Shown here one piece after another: positions 47,201 to 59,556 of a DNA stretch of 64,000 nt; position 1 is the stretch's first letter; the number at the start of each line of letters is the position of its first letter. The notes beneath the pieces are model-generated. The model saw only the letters and a list, made by a program, of their open reading frames with translations, made no database searches and was not told where the DNA came from. Made by a program: the position numbers and the translations under genes. Origin of the DNA: Cricetomys ansorgei (Eukaryota; Chordata; Mammalia; Rodentia; Nesomyidae). The stretch is from the NCBI GenBank assembly GCA_026225945.1, contig JAMJFZ010000769.1, positions 270,501 to 334,500 on the forward strand. The letters are read 5' to 3'.

Positions 47201-49419
47201 TACTTGCTACATGGTAGTGGAAAAGGGGAGATGACTACACTTTGTCCACTGTTGAGACTGTAGCAGCAGACACAGTTGCAGGAATCAAATTTCTTGTAGC
47301 CAGATAGGGAAAAGAAAATGAGACTCCTTGTAATGGTAGATATAATAATTTTTGACACATACCCAAAACTTATTTGGTTATTTTTGCCTCTGAATTCTTC
47401 TTTGACGAAGATTCTGAAAAACATAGGGAAGTTAGTATCCAAGGAACTGGAAATCAAATTTAAAACTTTCTAGAATGTGTATGTACAAGACATAATTAAG
47501 ACACATGGTTACATTATGTTGAAAATATGGCTTGTTGCCTTATCCTAGGAGTATTAATTTAAATATTGTCTGTTCCAGGGTATACTTTTTAGCACAAAAA
47601 TCATAATCCATTTTTAAAAGGTAGTAAGTAAACATTTGTGAAAAATCATAGTTCTGTCTCAACAAACAGACGATCCACATAACTACTAACTATAATACAT
47701 ATTAGATGCTGGGAAAACTCATGAGAAGTTTATTTTTAACGGAAGCTGTATTTAACCCATGCTATCTGTAGGAAATTGACTTAAGGGTGAGGTAATACCT
47801 TAGGTAAATAACTTAAGAAGTCTATCCAAATTGCTCAAAGTGCTTTGCAGACATGACCTAATTCAGTCTTGTAAATAAGTTTCCATAATTGTATTTGTGT
47901 TCACTCTTCCCTTTGAAATTGTCTCATGGGAGACAGTTGGCTAAGGAAAAAGTGTCTGTGGATAATTCAGGCTGATTCCCAACCTCGAGACACCTTTAGA
48001 AATCCCAAATAATGTCCTCAATTGCTAAGGTTAGACCTCCCTGTTGTGGTGTAATATCTTCTCTCCTTGGTGTTTGAGGCCTTCAAAATGAGGAAACGGC
48101 TGTGAGGATATCAATGTGTGTGTATGTGTGTGTGCGCGAGAGCGTGGACATGCTATGAGTAGGGGGAAACACCTGAAAGAAGTGACGAAAGGAAGCTAGT
48201 GATTGTTGTGTTCTTTTTGAAAACATCTTGAGACCACACAGATTTGGGTGATTTCAGTCTTTACCTTCTTTGAACTTCAGAACTCCTGGGCAATGCTCAG
48301 AATTCAGTTGAGTGGAAGTGATTGCTTTGGATGTCCTCTTGGAATTCCTATCAGGCTATTGTCAAAGAATCCTACTTTAGGGTGACTAGTAGCAGCCACT
48401 ATGGTAAGCATACCCACCCTGATTATCCCTTCATAACAGGCATTTTCTTGCCAGTTTCTGATAGTATTGTCTGGTTCTGATACATGGGTCTCGCCCTCTC
48501 TGGAAACTACCCTCACTGGAAAGTAATGTTCTCTTCCAAAGGTATGGCCCATTACTGGTGTACAGTCTTGTTCAATGGCTGTCCAATGAGGTGTTGATGG
48601 AAGGCTCTGACCCTCCCCCCAATGTAAGACAACTCTTAAGGAACATAGAAGTTCTAAAGCTCACTGGAAGTTAGCAGAAGGTCTGAGTCCCAGTTAGCAT
48701 TTCCCTATACCCTTTCCTGCTTCCTTTAGTTTCTCACAGATGCCTTCTCAAGAATGCTCCTCAATGTACTTCCTGTAATATAATTTCCATCTTACCTTCT
48801 GCCTCCAGGGAACTCAACCTGACACACCCACTTAAAGTACAAGGCAACATCTGGAAGAGGCGGGATAATAATCATACAGCTTTACCTAATTTACTACTTC
48901 TTAGGGGAATATTGGGTAGGCTTGCCTGCTTGATTCCTAATTACAGCTGACCAGGCCCATGCCAAAAAGTGGTTCCAGGCATAGTAATTGTCTATAGAAG
49001 TGCCAGAAGATTTAGAACAGGACACAAATGTAGTCACTTCTGAGTAAATTAGCATCAAATGAGACTTGAAAAAGAAACAAGGGAAGAAGTAATAAATATT
49101 GATCACCTACAATACAAGCAATGGAGAACTGAAGGGGGAAAGTGAATATAGCTCCTCCTACATGAATCTCATAGTCTTATCTGGGAAAACAATTAAAGAA
49201 AGTATTGCAAGTTGTATCAAGGAAATATAGCATGTCATGGCAGTACACAGCCAGAACATATGACCCTAATAATTGTAGGGTTATGGCAGGAGAGATTACA
49301 AATAAGTATGCACATATGGACACAAATAAGTAAGTAATGGACTAAGGAAATGATACTTTAAGGAAGTTAACCCCAAAAAATTGTTCCTGCAAAAGAAGAA
49401 AATTGCAGGAAAAGTAGTC
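47201..49419. other. Unassigned intergenic stretch
   Basis: A weak MIR-like trace (gtgctttgcagacatgacct) is visible near 47830-47890. Otherwise there is no recognised feature. The 82-codon minus-strand frame at 48304-48552 shows no known domain. Confidence 0.5.
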
Positions 49420-49620
49420 TGTTTACAATACTGAAGACTGGAAGAACCCAAGTGTTCAACAATAGGGGAATGATAATAATAGAACACTATAAAGTAGTTA
49501 AAATGAAAACAATGAATATTACATCCATTTCCGGAAATGTGTTGTGAAATCATATTAAATGAGAAAAACAAAAATGAGGCACATATTCTCTTGTATAACT
49601 ATATAAAAATGTGTATCTTT
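49420..49620 (+). mobile_element. Old L1M fragment, sense
   Basis: Late ORF2 and 3' UTR text in sense: ctggaagaacccaagtgttc, aataggggaatgataataat and atcatattaaatgagaaaaa. Confidence 0.65.
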
Positions 49621-50021
49621 AGAAACAATGCCTTTTAAAATGTATGCTGCAAAGGGGCAGGAATTTAATGACTCATGTTTCCTTTCTCCTGTGTTGTCAC
49701 CTTCCTGGTCGGCTTCCTCTAACACACAAAAGCATTACTTTTGCACATGCCATTCTAAACCTATTTATTAAACTTTCTAGATATATACCAAAATCCTCTA
49801 TCTTCAGAACAGCGAGAGAAAACATGGTAATATCATGGGCGGGGGGGTGGGGTGGGTGTATCTTAGAATATGTATCTAAAAGTGAAGTGAGCATTTGGAA
49901 TTTATGTAAAAGATGGACAGATATATATCAATAAAATTACAATCATTTTAGAAAGCATATTTGATATGTCAATGTGTTCTTAAAAATGCACCATCTTTGA
50001 TTCAGTAATAAATATGATTCA
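49621..50021. other. Unassigned stretch with a G-rich run
   Basis: No repeat recognised. A G-rich tract, gggcggggggg followed by tggggtgggtg, lies at about 49838-49858 and could form a short G-quadruplex on the + strand. Confidence 0.5.
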
Positions 50022-50026
50022 GGAAA

Positions 50027-50065
<39 letters not shown>

Positions 50066-50066
50066 A
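50022..50066. repeat. (AAAT)n microsatellite
   Basis: Eleven tetranucleotide units, almost perfect, probably grown from an A-rich tail. Confidence 0.95.
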
Positions 50067-50194
50067 TTTGATGTATCTAGGCGTATGGTGGCAAATATTT
50101 AACAACAACTCATCTGCAGAGAGACAGCTTAAATATGTAGAGTTTGTCAATTTTTAGGCTGTAAATACTCCTGTCTTAATTCCAGGTTACCAAT

Positions 50195-50590
50195 GGGACC
50201 TCAAGAAACACAAAAACGTGGCAGTCATATAGAAGCTTGTATGTAAATATTTATAGCAGCCTTTTTTAAGATAGTAAAAAAGGGAAAAAAAAACTATTCA
50301 GATGTTCCTCAGCACACGGTGGTAAATTGTAATACATGTATACAATAGAATACTTCTCAGCAGTGAAAAGGAATGAGCTAGTATTATACTAAATACCCAG
50401 GGAGTCTCAAAAGGATATTGAAAGAAAGGAGACAAAATAGTGTACACTATTTGATTCCACTTTTATATTTATTTCTGGAATATTTACAACATTGTGACTA
50501 AAAAACAACAGTACTTGTTTAGGTCTTGAAGGGGTGCAATGGAAAGATTACTAACAAAAACTCTTAGAGAGTAATGGCTTTGCTCACTGT
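50195..50590 (+). mobile_element. Old L1M fragment, sense
   Basis: Sense L1M text: aaatatttatagcagcct, aatagaatacttctcagcag, gaaaaggaatgagctagta and tatttgattccacttttat. Confidence 0.72.
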
Positions 50591-50699
50591 TATCTTTTTT
50601 TTTTCCTTTATGAACACATTGTATTGCTAGGACCTATAACACACAACTTTTAAAAACATATTCTATTCATACTGAGAAGCACCACAGTGATGCTCCTAT

Positions 50700-51070
50700 C
50701 TAAACTTCGCACTCAGGCTGTTGTTAGTTGTTATTATTATTTATAGTAATGTTTTGAGACTAGTGTATATGTTTTAACAGTGCTATTTTTAAAATAGGTT
50801 AAGTTTGTTGGGTCACTTTAACGTTAATAGCTAATTTTTAAGTCATTTCTGTTATTTTTGAGATTAGAATTAAATCATTTCCCTCCTCCCTTTCCTCCCT
50901 TCAAATCCTCCAGTATACACTTCTGGCTTTTATTTTTTTCAAATTCGTGGCCTCTTTTTCATTAATTATTGTTCCATATACATACATAGATACATATATT
51001 TTAGCTAGTTCGTTTGCTCTGTTCTTGTCTTAAAACTTTCCTGCACCCAGCCTTATTTCAAATACCAAAC
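50700..51070 (-). mobile_element. Murine L1 (Lx-like) 3' UTR fragment, antisense
   Basis: Reverse-complement 3' UTR text: gagactagtgtatatgtttt, catttccctcctccctttcc, tcaaattcgtggcctctttt and cattaattattgttccata. Confidence 0.7.
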
Positions 51071-51681
51071 AACCCACATCTTTGTCAGGAGTTTGCCTTT
51101 GGGCTGCCAGAACGAACATTGCAGTACAAGCTGGTGAAATCACCTTAGTTAATATCTTTGTCTTTGCTGATTCTTATTTCTTCTACCGTGGGCAGTGTTT
51201 GTCGACTGACAGCATGGTTTTGAGATCAACATTTAATACTAGTTCTAGTTGCCCTTGATGGTAGGTGGTCTAATAATGAATGCACCGAGGAACAGTTTTT
51301 TATTTCTTTCAATCATCCTTTCACTTCTCTCCTGCTATGTCCATTCACTAAAATGCACTCCAGCAACTCCAAACCTCGTTCCAAGTTCAGCTTCTGCGGA
51401 AATCCAACTGAGATAGGGCCAAACATCTGGTGAAGGTTTTCATCTGGAAAACTGAAGCCTGGTTTTGAAGACTTGAGCCTCAAGGCAATGCTCCCTCCAT
51501 TCTAGAGCAAACACCAGGCCCAAAAGATTTTTCGCAAAGGTGGGTAGGTAATAAAAAAACACAAAACCATTGAAGGCAGGTCATCATGAAGTCTCTTATA
51601 TTATTGGATAATGTTGGAAGATATGTACAAGTTATAAGGAAAAGAAGTACTGGTTAAAACTTCAACATACACAGAGTGTGG
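51071..51681. other. Unassigned intergenic stretch
   Basis: Higher GC and several CpGs than the flanks (for example around 51190 and 51390). No repeat, gene or RNA feature was recognised. Confidence 0.6.
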
Positions 51682-51731
51682 AGAGAAGGAGAGAGGAGAG
51701 AGAGAGAGAAAGAGAGAGAGAGGGAGGGAGG

Positions 51732-51782
<51 letters not shown>
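51682..51782. repeat. (AG)n/(GGGA)n purine microsatellite
   Basis: About 100 bp of purine only on the + strand: AG repeats, a central GGGA step, then uninterrupted AG. Frames across it are artefacts. Confidence 0.97.
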
Positions 51783-51786
<4 letters not shown>

Positions 51787-51967
51787 GAGGAAAGAATAGG
51801 ATCTCACCTGTTGCTTCTTCCTGGTCCAGTAGCTCCTCAGGCTCCCTATTTCAACCAGATGTCCCAGGCCCTAGAAACACAAAATTGAAGAAGAAATTTT
51901 GCTCATATAGAACATAGATTTCAACAAGGGGATGCACGTAATAACAATAAACACAAAATTCCAGAGT

Positions 51968-52150
51968 TAGGGTTTGGGGAAATAGCTCAGCAGTTAAGCG
52001 CACAGGCAGCTCTCTTAGGACCTGGATTCAGTTTCCAGGCCCCACAAACTGTTTGTAGCTCTGGTGCCCTCTTCTGGTCTCCATAGGCACTGTATGCACG
52101 TGGTTCACAGACATACAGACAAAATACTCATGCACATAAAAAGTAAAATG
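51968..52150 (+). repeat. B2 SINE
   Basis: Sense B2: ggggaaatagctcagcagtt, gacctggattcagtttccag, ctggtgccctcttctggtct and an A-rich tail. Confidence 0.9.
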
Positions 52151-52550
52151 GGAAAAAAACAGATTCAGAAATTATTTTAGGAAAATTAAAATTTTAGGAG
52201 ATGAAAGTAAGAGTGGCTGGTATGAATACTTTAGATTCATGATGATAGATTGCTCTACAAGTCTCTTTCTTCATACAAAGTGTGTTTCTTGTCCCCATTT
52301 ATGTGAGCCATGCAAAAAGTATGTACAAATAGAGGATGGAGAAAGAAGAGTGCTTGAGTTGTATAAGTCAGGACCTTAAGAAGACTGAGGAATTTTGTTT
52401 GCTCATCCTATAGGGAATCTAGACCTTAAGCTGAGACACAAAGCAGGATTGCTCCAATCAGACAACAGGACTGTGGTTATAGGAACAACTGCTTGTGGCT
52501 TTAATGTGCTGGGTTATGAGGTTGCCTGTTCTGAAACGTTACTGGAGCAA
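52151..52550. other. Unassigned intergenic stretch
   Basis: AT-rich sequence with no recognised feature. Confidence 0.6.
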
Positions 52551-52855
52551 AATCTCTGGTCTATGCAGTCAGGGAAGTCCTTCTGAGGAGATGATCATTA
52601 AGCTGAGTCCTGAAAAGAAGTCAGTCTCATGATGAGCATTCTAGGCATGGAGAATATTTAACATAGATTTAAAAAGTAATATGCAACAATGGAAGTCTGT
52701 TTGGTATGTTCAGGCAAACACCAATGTGTACAGGTTTTGCAAAATAGAGTAATTAGTTTAGTTTTCACTCTGACTGCCTTGGAAAGTCCCAATCAGATTA
52801 AATTTTAAAAAAAAATAAAGATTACTCTGACTTCTGTGTAGAGACTATATTAAAT
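52551..52855 (-). mobile_element. L2 fragment, antisense
   Basis: Reverse-complement L2 order is readable: agtcagggaagtccttctga, agctgagtcctgaaaagaag, agcattctaggcatggagaa, tatgttcaggcaaacacc and gattactctgacttctgtgt. Confidence 0.72.
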
Positions 52856-53035
52856 AAAGGACATACATAATTTTTTTTTCTAAAACAGGTGGAAGTCTCA
52901 GAATCTTCATCAGCAGAGTAACTGAATTCTGAACCAGAGTCTAAAAATCTATAAGACAACATCAAGTTTGGGTTGTGATAGACACCTACATAAAATGTAC
53001 ACAGAAAAAAATAGCTTAAGGTAACATTTTGATAT

Positions 53036-53060
53036 TTTATATATATATATATATATATAT
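53036..53060. repeat. (AT)n microsatellite
   Basis: About twelve TA units. Confidence 0.95.
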
Positions 53061-53404
53061 TCATCCCAAATTAGCAAATTACAACAACAATTTATTTTCT
53101 CAAAAATTTCCAGTATGGGACATGATTGATAGGAACAGCATGCCTCCGTTCCATGTAGAATCACCTCAATAGGACACAGGTGTGCAGGATCCATTTCTCA
53201 TTCAGAGAGTGGCCAGCTGAGGCTGGCTGTTGACCAAGGGGCCCCTGTCTTCCATATAGACTTTGCATATGGCTGCTTTCACTTCCTTGGCTTTGTGGGG
53301 GTGTATGCCAAGAGGACAAGCCCCAGTGTAAAAGTCATTAAAATCCACCATTTTAAAGAAGATGTGTTGATAACAGGCTTATTAGTCAAAATCATTCGGG
53401 AGAT
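53061..53404. other. Unassigned intergenic stretch
   Basis: No recognised repeat or gene. Confidence 0.6.
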
Positions 53405-53475
53405 TCAAGATTTAGCTTGGTAGTGTGCCTAGCAAGCATACTGGGTTTGTTTCATGGCACTGAAAGACAAAGCAT
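53405..53475 (+). repeat. ID-type SINE, sense
   Basis: Diverged copy: agatttagcttggtagtgtg, cctagcaagcatactgggtt, then catggcactgaaagaca. Confidence 0.7.
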
Positions 53476-53544
53476 TCAATTCCAAGTAAGCACACAGACT
53501 CTTTCATAGCACCTATAACACCTGCCTTTTAAAAGTACATTCTA

Positions 53545-53758
53545 TTCTTGGCTAGAGAAATGACTCAGAGGTTAAGATCACTTGCTCTTTCAGAGGACCC
53601 AGGATTGGTTCCCAGCACCCACATGGCAGCTTACAACTATCCATAACTCCAGTTTCAGGGGATCTGACTCCCTCTTTAGACCTCTGCTGATACCAGGCAT
53701 GCACATATGTATGTATGTAGTATGTTTGTAGTATGTAGTAAACTTACATACATTCAGG
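53545..53758 (+). repeat. B2 SINE
   Basis: Sense B2: ggctagagaaatgactcaga, ggttaagatcacttgctctt, cagcacccacatggcagctt and gatctgactccctctttaga. The tail is a series of TATGTAG-like units and ends in the telomere-like array. Confidence 0.88.
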
Positions 53759-53787
53759 CCTAACCCTAACCCTAACTCTAAGCCTAA
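53759..53787. repeat. Short telomere-like (CCCTAA)n array
   Basis: Two to three clean CCCTAA units are followed by two changed ones (CTCTAA, GCCTAA), 29 bp in all, right at the end of a B2 tail. Confidence 0.85.
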
Positions 53788-54605
53788 ATCCCCAAATTAC
53801 ATATTTTCATACCGATAAGTAAAAATACGAACAACATGATATAAATGGAGAACATTTCATAACAATTAGAAAAAATAAGTAACACAAAATAAAAGACAAA
53901 GAAAACAGAAGACATAATCCTTAATAGCATTCCATAATAGGATATCAGACAACAGTAATATTAGTTTCCTTTATTGTAATGAAAATTTCACATTGACTTA
54001 AGTGCCCAGTAGTTGCTAACCCCTTGCCAGGTCAAGTTTCTGATGGGATCTCTCCTTTGCTTTGCTCTTTCTGCACACCTACCATTGCTTTGCCCATACC
54101 AGATGCAGCTGCTTTCCCCAGCCAGAACTATATTAGAGACAAATGACAAATAATGCATTCTGTTTTCACCCCCTGGATGATTGGAGTTTGATTTTTTATT
54201 CGTCAAGGTACCATGTATTCATATTGATCATGAGTACAGGAAAGCTTTTGTGCTATTGTGTTCTCCACTGTTATGAACTATTAACAGCTAAGGAACCCCT
54301 GGTCAACTCAAATAGAGGAGATTTGAGCCTTGCTCTAGCTCTTGTATTTGTCTCTTAAGGAAGGTGAAACTGAGATATTTTCTCCAAAGAGCTAATTTCC
54401 TCCAAAATGATTCATCAAAGAAAAGTATACATTCTTTCAATAAAGAAAAATAAGTGCAAGCACTTGGGGAAAGTCTGATAAATTCCATTTATTTTATGCT
54501 TTTAAAAATTAAAGTGTAAGTTACCATAAAATCACAGATTTAAACATGTAGTTTGATTATTATTAACATTACAACCAACATTTCAAGCAAATTATAGAAT
54601 ATTTA
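53788..54605. other. Unassigned intergenic stretch
   Basis: AT-rich sequence; no repeat or gene recognised. Confidence 0.6.
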
Positions 54606-55591
54606 TTTTTCTCCTTTTATTGAAATTGATTTTTTCTCATATATCCCGATTACTCTACTCCTCACAATTTTTCTCCACCTCTCCTCACATCCAGATTCAC
54701 TCCCTTTCTGTCTCTCATGAGAAAACCAATGGGGTTCTAAGGAATAAAAATAAAATAAGATAAACAAAACTAAAACATCAGAATAGGACAAAGGAAACAA
54801 ACAGTAGGAAAAGAGTCCAATAAAAAGCACAAGAAACAGATATAGGTGCAGAGACCCTCTCATCTGCACATTTGAGAATCCCATAAAAACACTAACCTGA
54901 AAGCCATGACATATATACAAAGGAGCTGCAGGGCAAAAAGAAAGTATATATATATATTAATAAAAAGGAACAACTCTGAAATGGTATTATGAACAAAGAT
55001 ATTGTTGAGTTCATTTTCTGTTGCTCATCTACTGCTGGGCACTCAGCCTACACTTAAAAGTAGTTTGTTTCCCTGGTGAGACTCCCTTGGAGAAAACTAC
55101 ATTTTCATTTGCAAGTGGTTATCAATTGGAGATAGTTTCTACATTAGGGATGGGGCATGTGTCCACTTCTCCTTTCAGCTATAGGACTCCATCTGGTGCA
55201 GACCCATGCAGGCCCTGTGCATGGTCCTTCAGTCCCTGTGAGTTCATTTGTGTGCGGATCATGTTGATTTAGGGGGCCTTGTTTCCTTGCTGTCCTCTGA
55301 TTCCTACACTCTTTTCTCCTCCTCTTTCCCAGGGTTCCCTGAGCCATGAGGGGAGGGATATCATTGAGACTTCCTACCAAGAGCTGAGTATTCCAAGTTC
55401 TCTCACTCTCTGCACAATGACTATCTGTGGGTCTCTGTATTTCTTCTTAGCTGCAGGCAGGAGGAAGATTCTCTGATAACTGCTGAGCAAGGCACTGATC
55501 TATACATACAGCAAAATGTCACTATGAGTCACTTTATTGCTATGCTTTTTGTTATTGTTGTTGTTGTTGCTTTGCTTTTTTTTTAAAAAAA

Positions 55592-55737
55592 ATTTTGTAA
55601 GACAGGGTTTCTCTGTTATAACTCTGGCTATCTTGGAACTTAAACTCACCTGCACAGAGATTCATTCACCTGCCTCTAGTTCCTCTGCTGCCTAATTCTG
55701 CTGGGATTAAAGTCATGAGCCACCACCGCCTGACCGG
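55592..55737 (-). repeat. B1 SINE, antisense
   Basis: Reverse-complement B1: agacagggtttctctgttat, ctgctgggattaaagtcatg and agccaccaccgcctgac, nested in the Lx L1. Confidence 0.88.
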
Positions 55738-55764
55738 TTTTGTTTTGTTTTGTTTGTTTTTTTA

Positions 55765-55942
55765 GATTAGATTTTATTTTATTTATGTTAGTGCTCTATC
55801 TGCATGTACACCTGTATACCAGAAGAGGGCATCTGATCCCATTATAGATGATTTTGAGCCACCACGTGGTTTCTGGAAATTGAACTCAGGATCTCTGGAA
55901 GAGCAGTCAATGCTCTTAACTGCTGAGCCATCTCTCCAGCTG
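55765..55942 (-). repeat. B2 SINE, antisense
   Basis: Reverse-complement B2: ataccagaagagggcatctg, gaactcaggatctctggaag, cagtcaatgctcttaactgc and tgagccatctctccagctg. It is next to the B1 in the same L1. Confidence 0.92.
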
Positions 55943-56910
55943 TTTCTTTTTGTTTGTTTGTTTGCTTGTTTTGTTGTTGTTGCTTTTGTTTTTAAGGACA
56001 GTAGCATTTGGTTTACTGTAAGTCTCTGGGCTATCTAGCCTCAGGTTCTTTAAAACTCAAGCAATGAATGTCAGGTATAAATCTGATATTGGTTGGTTAC
56101 TCCCACAAACTTTGTGCCACCATTGGACTAGCATATCTTGCAGGCAGGATACCATTGTAGATAAAAGACTTTGTGTCTGGATTGGTATTTACATTTCTCT
56201 TTTAGTAGCCTGCAGAGTACCTTCCTGTACCAAAGACTCTAGCATGTAGCAATGAAAGCTCTATGTAGGCACCAACCAACTTTTCTTTGTTTAATGAGTT
56301 GTGTAGGTGTTGTTTTCAGCAATGGAACCTTGCCTTCAGTTTGTAGAGAATATCCTATTATCTTGGCAGCAGCCTGGATTGTTTGAGGGTTCCTATTGGG
56401 CCCCTTCAGTCAATCATTCAATTAAATGTAACCTAATCCCAGTACAGGAAGCTTCATTTGGTGACATGAAATGACCAGCTGGGGCTTTGCCCCATTATTT
56501 GGTGATTTCATTTAGATCACCTTTATATATGTATATATTTTTGGGAAGCTTCTACTATATTAGGTTTCTTTACTATCCTTCAAATGCCCCTTAATTTTGC
56601 TTGCATCTCCCGGTATTCCTTCCTGCATTCCCCATATTTTCTCCCTATTTTTCCTCTTCCCTCCCTCTTTCCACTTGATCCTCCTATTCCAGCCCTCCCC
56701 AACTATCCATAACAATTCTATTTCCCTTTCCTAGGAAGATCTTTATGCTTCCCCTAGTCCCTTACTTTATACCTAACCTCTACGACTCTATGGATCGTAG
56801 CTTGGTTATCATTGACTTAAGAGTGAATAACTACATATAAGCAAATACATAGCATATTTGTCATTCTGGATGTGGGCTATCTCACTCAGGATGATTTATT
56901 TTCCAGAATA

Positions 56911-57110
56911 TTATAAAATAATTTGTGTCTGTCTGTCCAGTCTGTTCCTTGCCAGAAGGTGGTCACTTGGTGACTTCAGTCATCATATAGCTAGGGCAGT
57001 TTTAGAACTTCATATAAATGAAATAGTATTTGTATGTATTAGGTTTCTGTCACTGAACACACAGTTTTAAAAATTCATTTACTTTATTGGGTATATTAAT
57101 GGTGCATTTC
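56911..57110 (-). mobile_element. Old L1M fragment, antisense
   Basis: Reverse-complement text tcatataaatgaaatagtat and ggtttctgtcactgaacac matches old L1 ORF2. Confidence 0.5.
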
Positions 57111-57139
57111 TTTTTATTTTTGAAGTATTCTTTTAGTTT

Positions 57140-57265
57140 TATAATATTGCCTTTTGAGATAAGTATCACATTCTGGCTTAGATTGACCTAGAACTCACTA
57201 ACTAGTGAAGGCTGGCCTCAAGCTCATGGAAACCCTCCTATCTCAGCCTAATGGATACAAATATA
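57140..57265 (-). repeat. B1 SINE, antisense, diverged
   Basis: Reverse-complement B1: ttctggcttagattgaccta, gaactcactaactagtg, aaggctggcctcaagctcat and ctatctcagcctaatgg. Confidence 0.75.
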
Positions 57266-57299
57266 TCTGACTTAGTTTTATATTATTGGAGTATTTTAT

Positions 57300-57407
57300 A
57301 CCGTAGTTTTATTGGAAATCCTTTTTAACTACAATACATTCTGATCATGGCTTCATTTCTAACTCCTCCTAGATCCCCACCACCTCCTTACTCACTCGAC
57401 TCCATGC

Positions 57408-57475
<68 letters not shown>

Positions 57476-57750
57476 ATTTTAGCAAACAAACCAGAATAAA
57501 ACTATATTAAAACAAAATTCGAAGGAAACACAAGATTGGGAAACATAATGTACAAGCAAGAGAACAGTAAGACAAAAAAAAAGTTCAAGCAAAGCAATAT
57601 GAGAGGTCTCCAAAAATATCATTGAGTTCATTTTGTGTTGGCTATCTACTGCTGTGCTGAAGTTTGGTTAATATACTTAGTGAGACTCCATTGGACAAAA
57701 CTAACTTCTTCCTTTGCAAGTGGACATATGTCAATTAAAAATAACTTTTT
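57300..57750 (-). mobile_element. Lx-type L1 3' UTR fragment, antisense
   Basis: A third, shorter copy of the L1 3' end: ttattggaaatcctttttaa, agcaaacaaaccagaataaa, cattgagttcattttgtgtt and ctactgctgtgctgaagttt. It contains a CT microsatellite at 57411-57475. Confidence 0.75.
57411..57475. repeat. (CT)n microsatellite
   Basis: About 30 CT units with one TGTCTTT break. Confidence 0.97.
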
Positions 57751-57759
57751 CTTAAATTG

Positions 57760-58305
57760 ACAGTAATTGTATATATTTAAAAGATATGATGTTTGTTTCA
57801 ATATATGTATACATTGTGAAATGATCACATCAGAGTTATCAGGATATCTGTCATTTCAAATACTTTTCACCTCTTAAAATTGAGAACCTTTCAAATCCTT
57901 TCTTAGTTGCCAGGCATGGAGGTTCATGTGTATAGTCCTAGAAATCACAAGGCTTGAACACAAGAGTTGCAGAGAATTCAAAGCAAGACTGGGATATAAT
58001 CTGTGACTATGCTTCGAATCAATCCCACCACCACCACCATCATCACTATTAAATCTTCTCCTAGCTATTTTGAAATATACAGCACTATTAATTATATTCC
58101 CTGTATTTTGCATCATAACACCCAATTTTATTCCTCTTATTTAACAGACTTTGATTCTATTGAGCATCTTCCCCCTTTCACATGTTCCCACCTCCACCCC
58201 AGCTTCTAATAATCACCATTCCACTCTTTACATCTATGAGTTCAAATTTTTAGATTCTCATATAACTGAAATTGTACCAAATTTGTCTGTATGTTCCTGT
58301 CTTAT
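57760..58305 (-). mobile_element. L1M(A-like) 3' UTR, antisense, split by a 7SL SINE
   Basis: Reverse-complement text: gtatacattgtgaaatgatc, tcagagttatcaggatatct, then after the SINE agctattttgaaatatacag, aatcaccattccactcttta and catctatgagttcaaattt. It matches the fragment at 15262. Confidence 0.8.
57903..58030 (+). repeat. B1-related SINE, sense
   Basis: gttgccaggcatggaggttc, tgtgtatagtcctagaaatc and agttgcagagaattcaaagc follow the old 7SL monomer plan, nested inside the L1M. Confidence 0.68.
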
Positions 58306-58384
58306 TATAAGTAAACTTATAATTTTATCTAAATGCACCCATAGTTTCATAAATGATAAAATTTTCTGTATTCGTTCATACGTT

Positions 58385-58462
58385 TCATTCATTTGTGGTA
58401 CTGAAGATCAAACTCGGGGCTCATGCATGCTAGACACTCAACAGCTGAGCCACACCCCCACT
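58385..58462 (-). repeat. ID/B4-type SINE, antisense
   Basis: Reverse-complement ID text: tggtactgaagatcaaactc, ggggctcatgcatgctagac and gctgagccacacccccacta. Confidence 0.8.
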
Positions 58463-58519
58463 ACCCTGCATATTATTAAACAGTGAACAGTATTTAATTG
58501 TTTATATATACTAAATTTT

Positions 58520-58930
58520 TGAACATTCTATTGGTTGGTAGTTGCTTAGGTTGTTTTTATATCTTATCTATTATAAAACAAATAATGATGTAATTAACAA
58601 GAAAGAGCAGGTGTCCTTTGGCATTATTTATTTATTTTTAGTGCTGAGTAAGATTGAGTTATGTGCATGTAATAGAGTTTGTTTATTAATCAATTCATTT
58701 ATTGATTCATATTTGGATTAGCTTCAGGTTGGAATTTTATGAATGATGTTTTCATGAATATTCTTGAACAATTCTTTCTGGACACAAATGTTTTTTTCTC
58801 ATATTTCAAATACTTAGGAATAGATTTTGGGAGTTCAAAGATAGATCTATGTTTAACTTGTCCTTAACTTTCCCAAAGTGTTTATACTAATTTGTATCTT
58901 TTTGCGTTCTCACCAGCACTTGGCATTGTG
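58520..58930 (-). mobile_element. Old L1M ORF2 end, antisense
   Basis: Reverse-complement L1 text: tgaatgatgttttcatgaat, aggaatagattttgggagtt, atctatgtttaacttgtcct, cccaaagtgtttatactaat and ttctcaccagcacttg. Confidence 0.78.
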
Positions 58931-59556
58931 TTTTACATACATAAAGATTAAATAGTACCTAGCTGATGATACAGTGATTCCTTACCTACAAAAGCAACAT
59001 AGCCAGGAAGTTGAAACCTGTTCCATTTGACCTGGAAACCTGTCCATATCTGCAGTCACACTCAACTGCTTTTCACTCTGGGTTTGCATGACTATGACAA
59101 TCCATAAAATGGGCTTATTTGAAAATTGGTACCATTCTAAATTCAGTAACTGAGATCCTTCTATCTTAAACTTGCTTCTATCCCAAATATTTCTGCAAGT
59201 ATTAACTCAAATATATGATGTATAACTAGTAAGTAATCAGAACCTAACTGCAATCTCAATTTCAGTATTATTATAACACCCCCCTCGACCCACCAAAGAC
59301 CTCAAAGTTCTCTGCTGAAATGAAACCCATGAATTTGTCACTGCAGAGAAAGGTAACAGGTCAGGTGAAAATTGCAAAAGACTCCTGCTATGTGTTTCTC
59401 AACATACCAGCTGCTCATGTCATAACTTGTAATCAGATTTTGTAACCGGCCACTGTGCTTTCTCATAATCTATAAAATGACTGTTCCAAATTGCAGGCAG
59501 CAAGGCAGAAGCATCTGATGAGAACTGGTTAAAAAAAAACTCTCTTGACACCCGGG
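58931..59556. other. Unassigned intergenic stretch
   Basis: No recognised repeat or gene. Confidence 0.6.

Larger units (their letters stand above)
54606..56910 (-). mobile_element. Lx-type L1 3' end, antisense, split by B1 and B2
   Basis: Starts with the complement of the tail (tccttttattgaaattgatt) and runs through the 3' UTR (atcaattggagatagtttct, ctataggactccatctggtg). It is interrupted at about 55555-55990 by two SINEs and resumes at acagtagcatttggttta. From about 56520 the reverse-complement end of ORF2 is seen, ending in catttgtcattctggatgtg and ctcactcaggatgatt. It parallels 3592-5125 but is longer. Confidence 0.85.
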
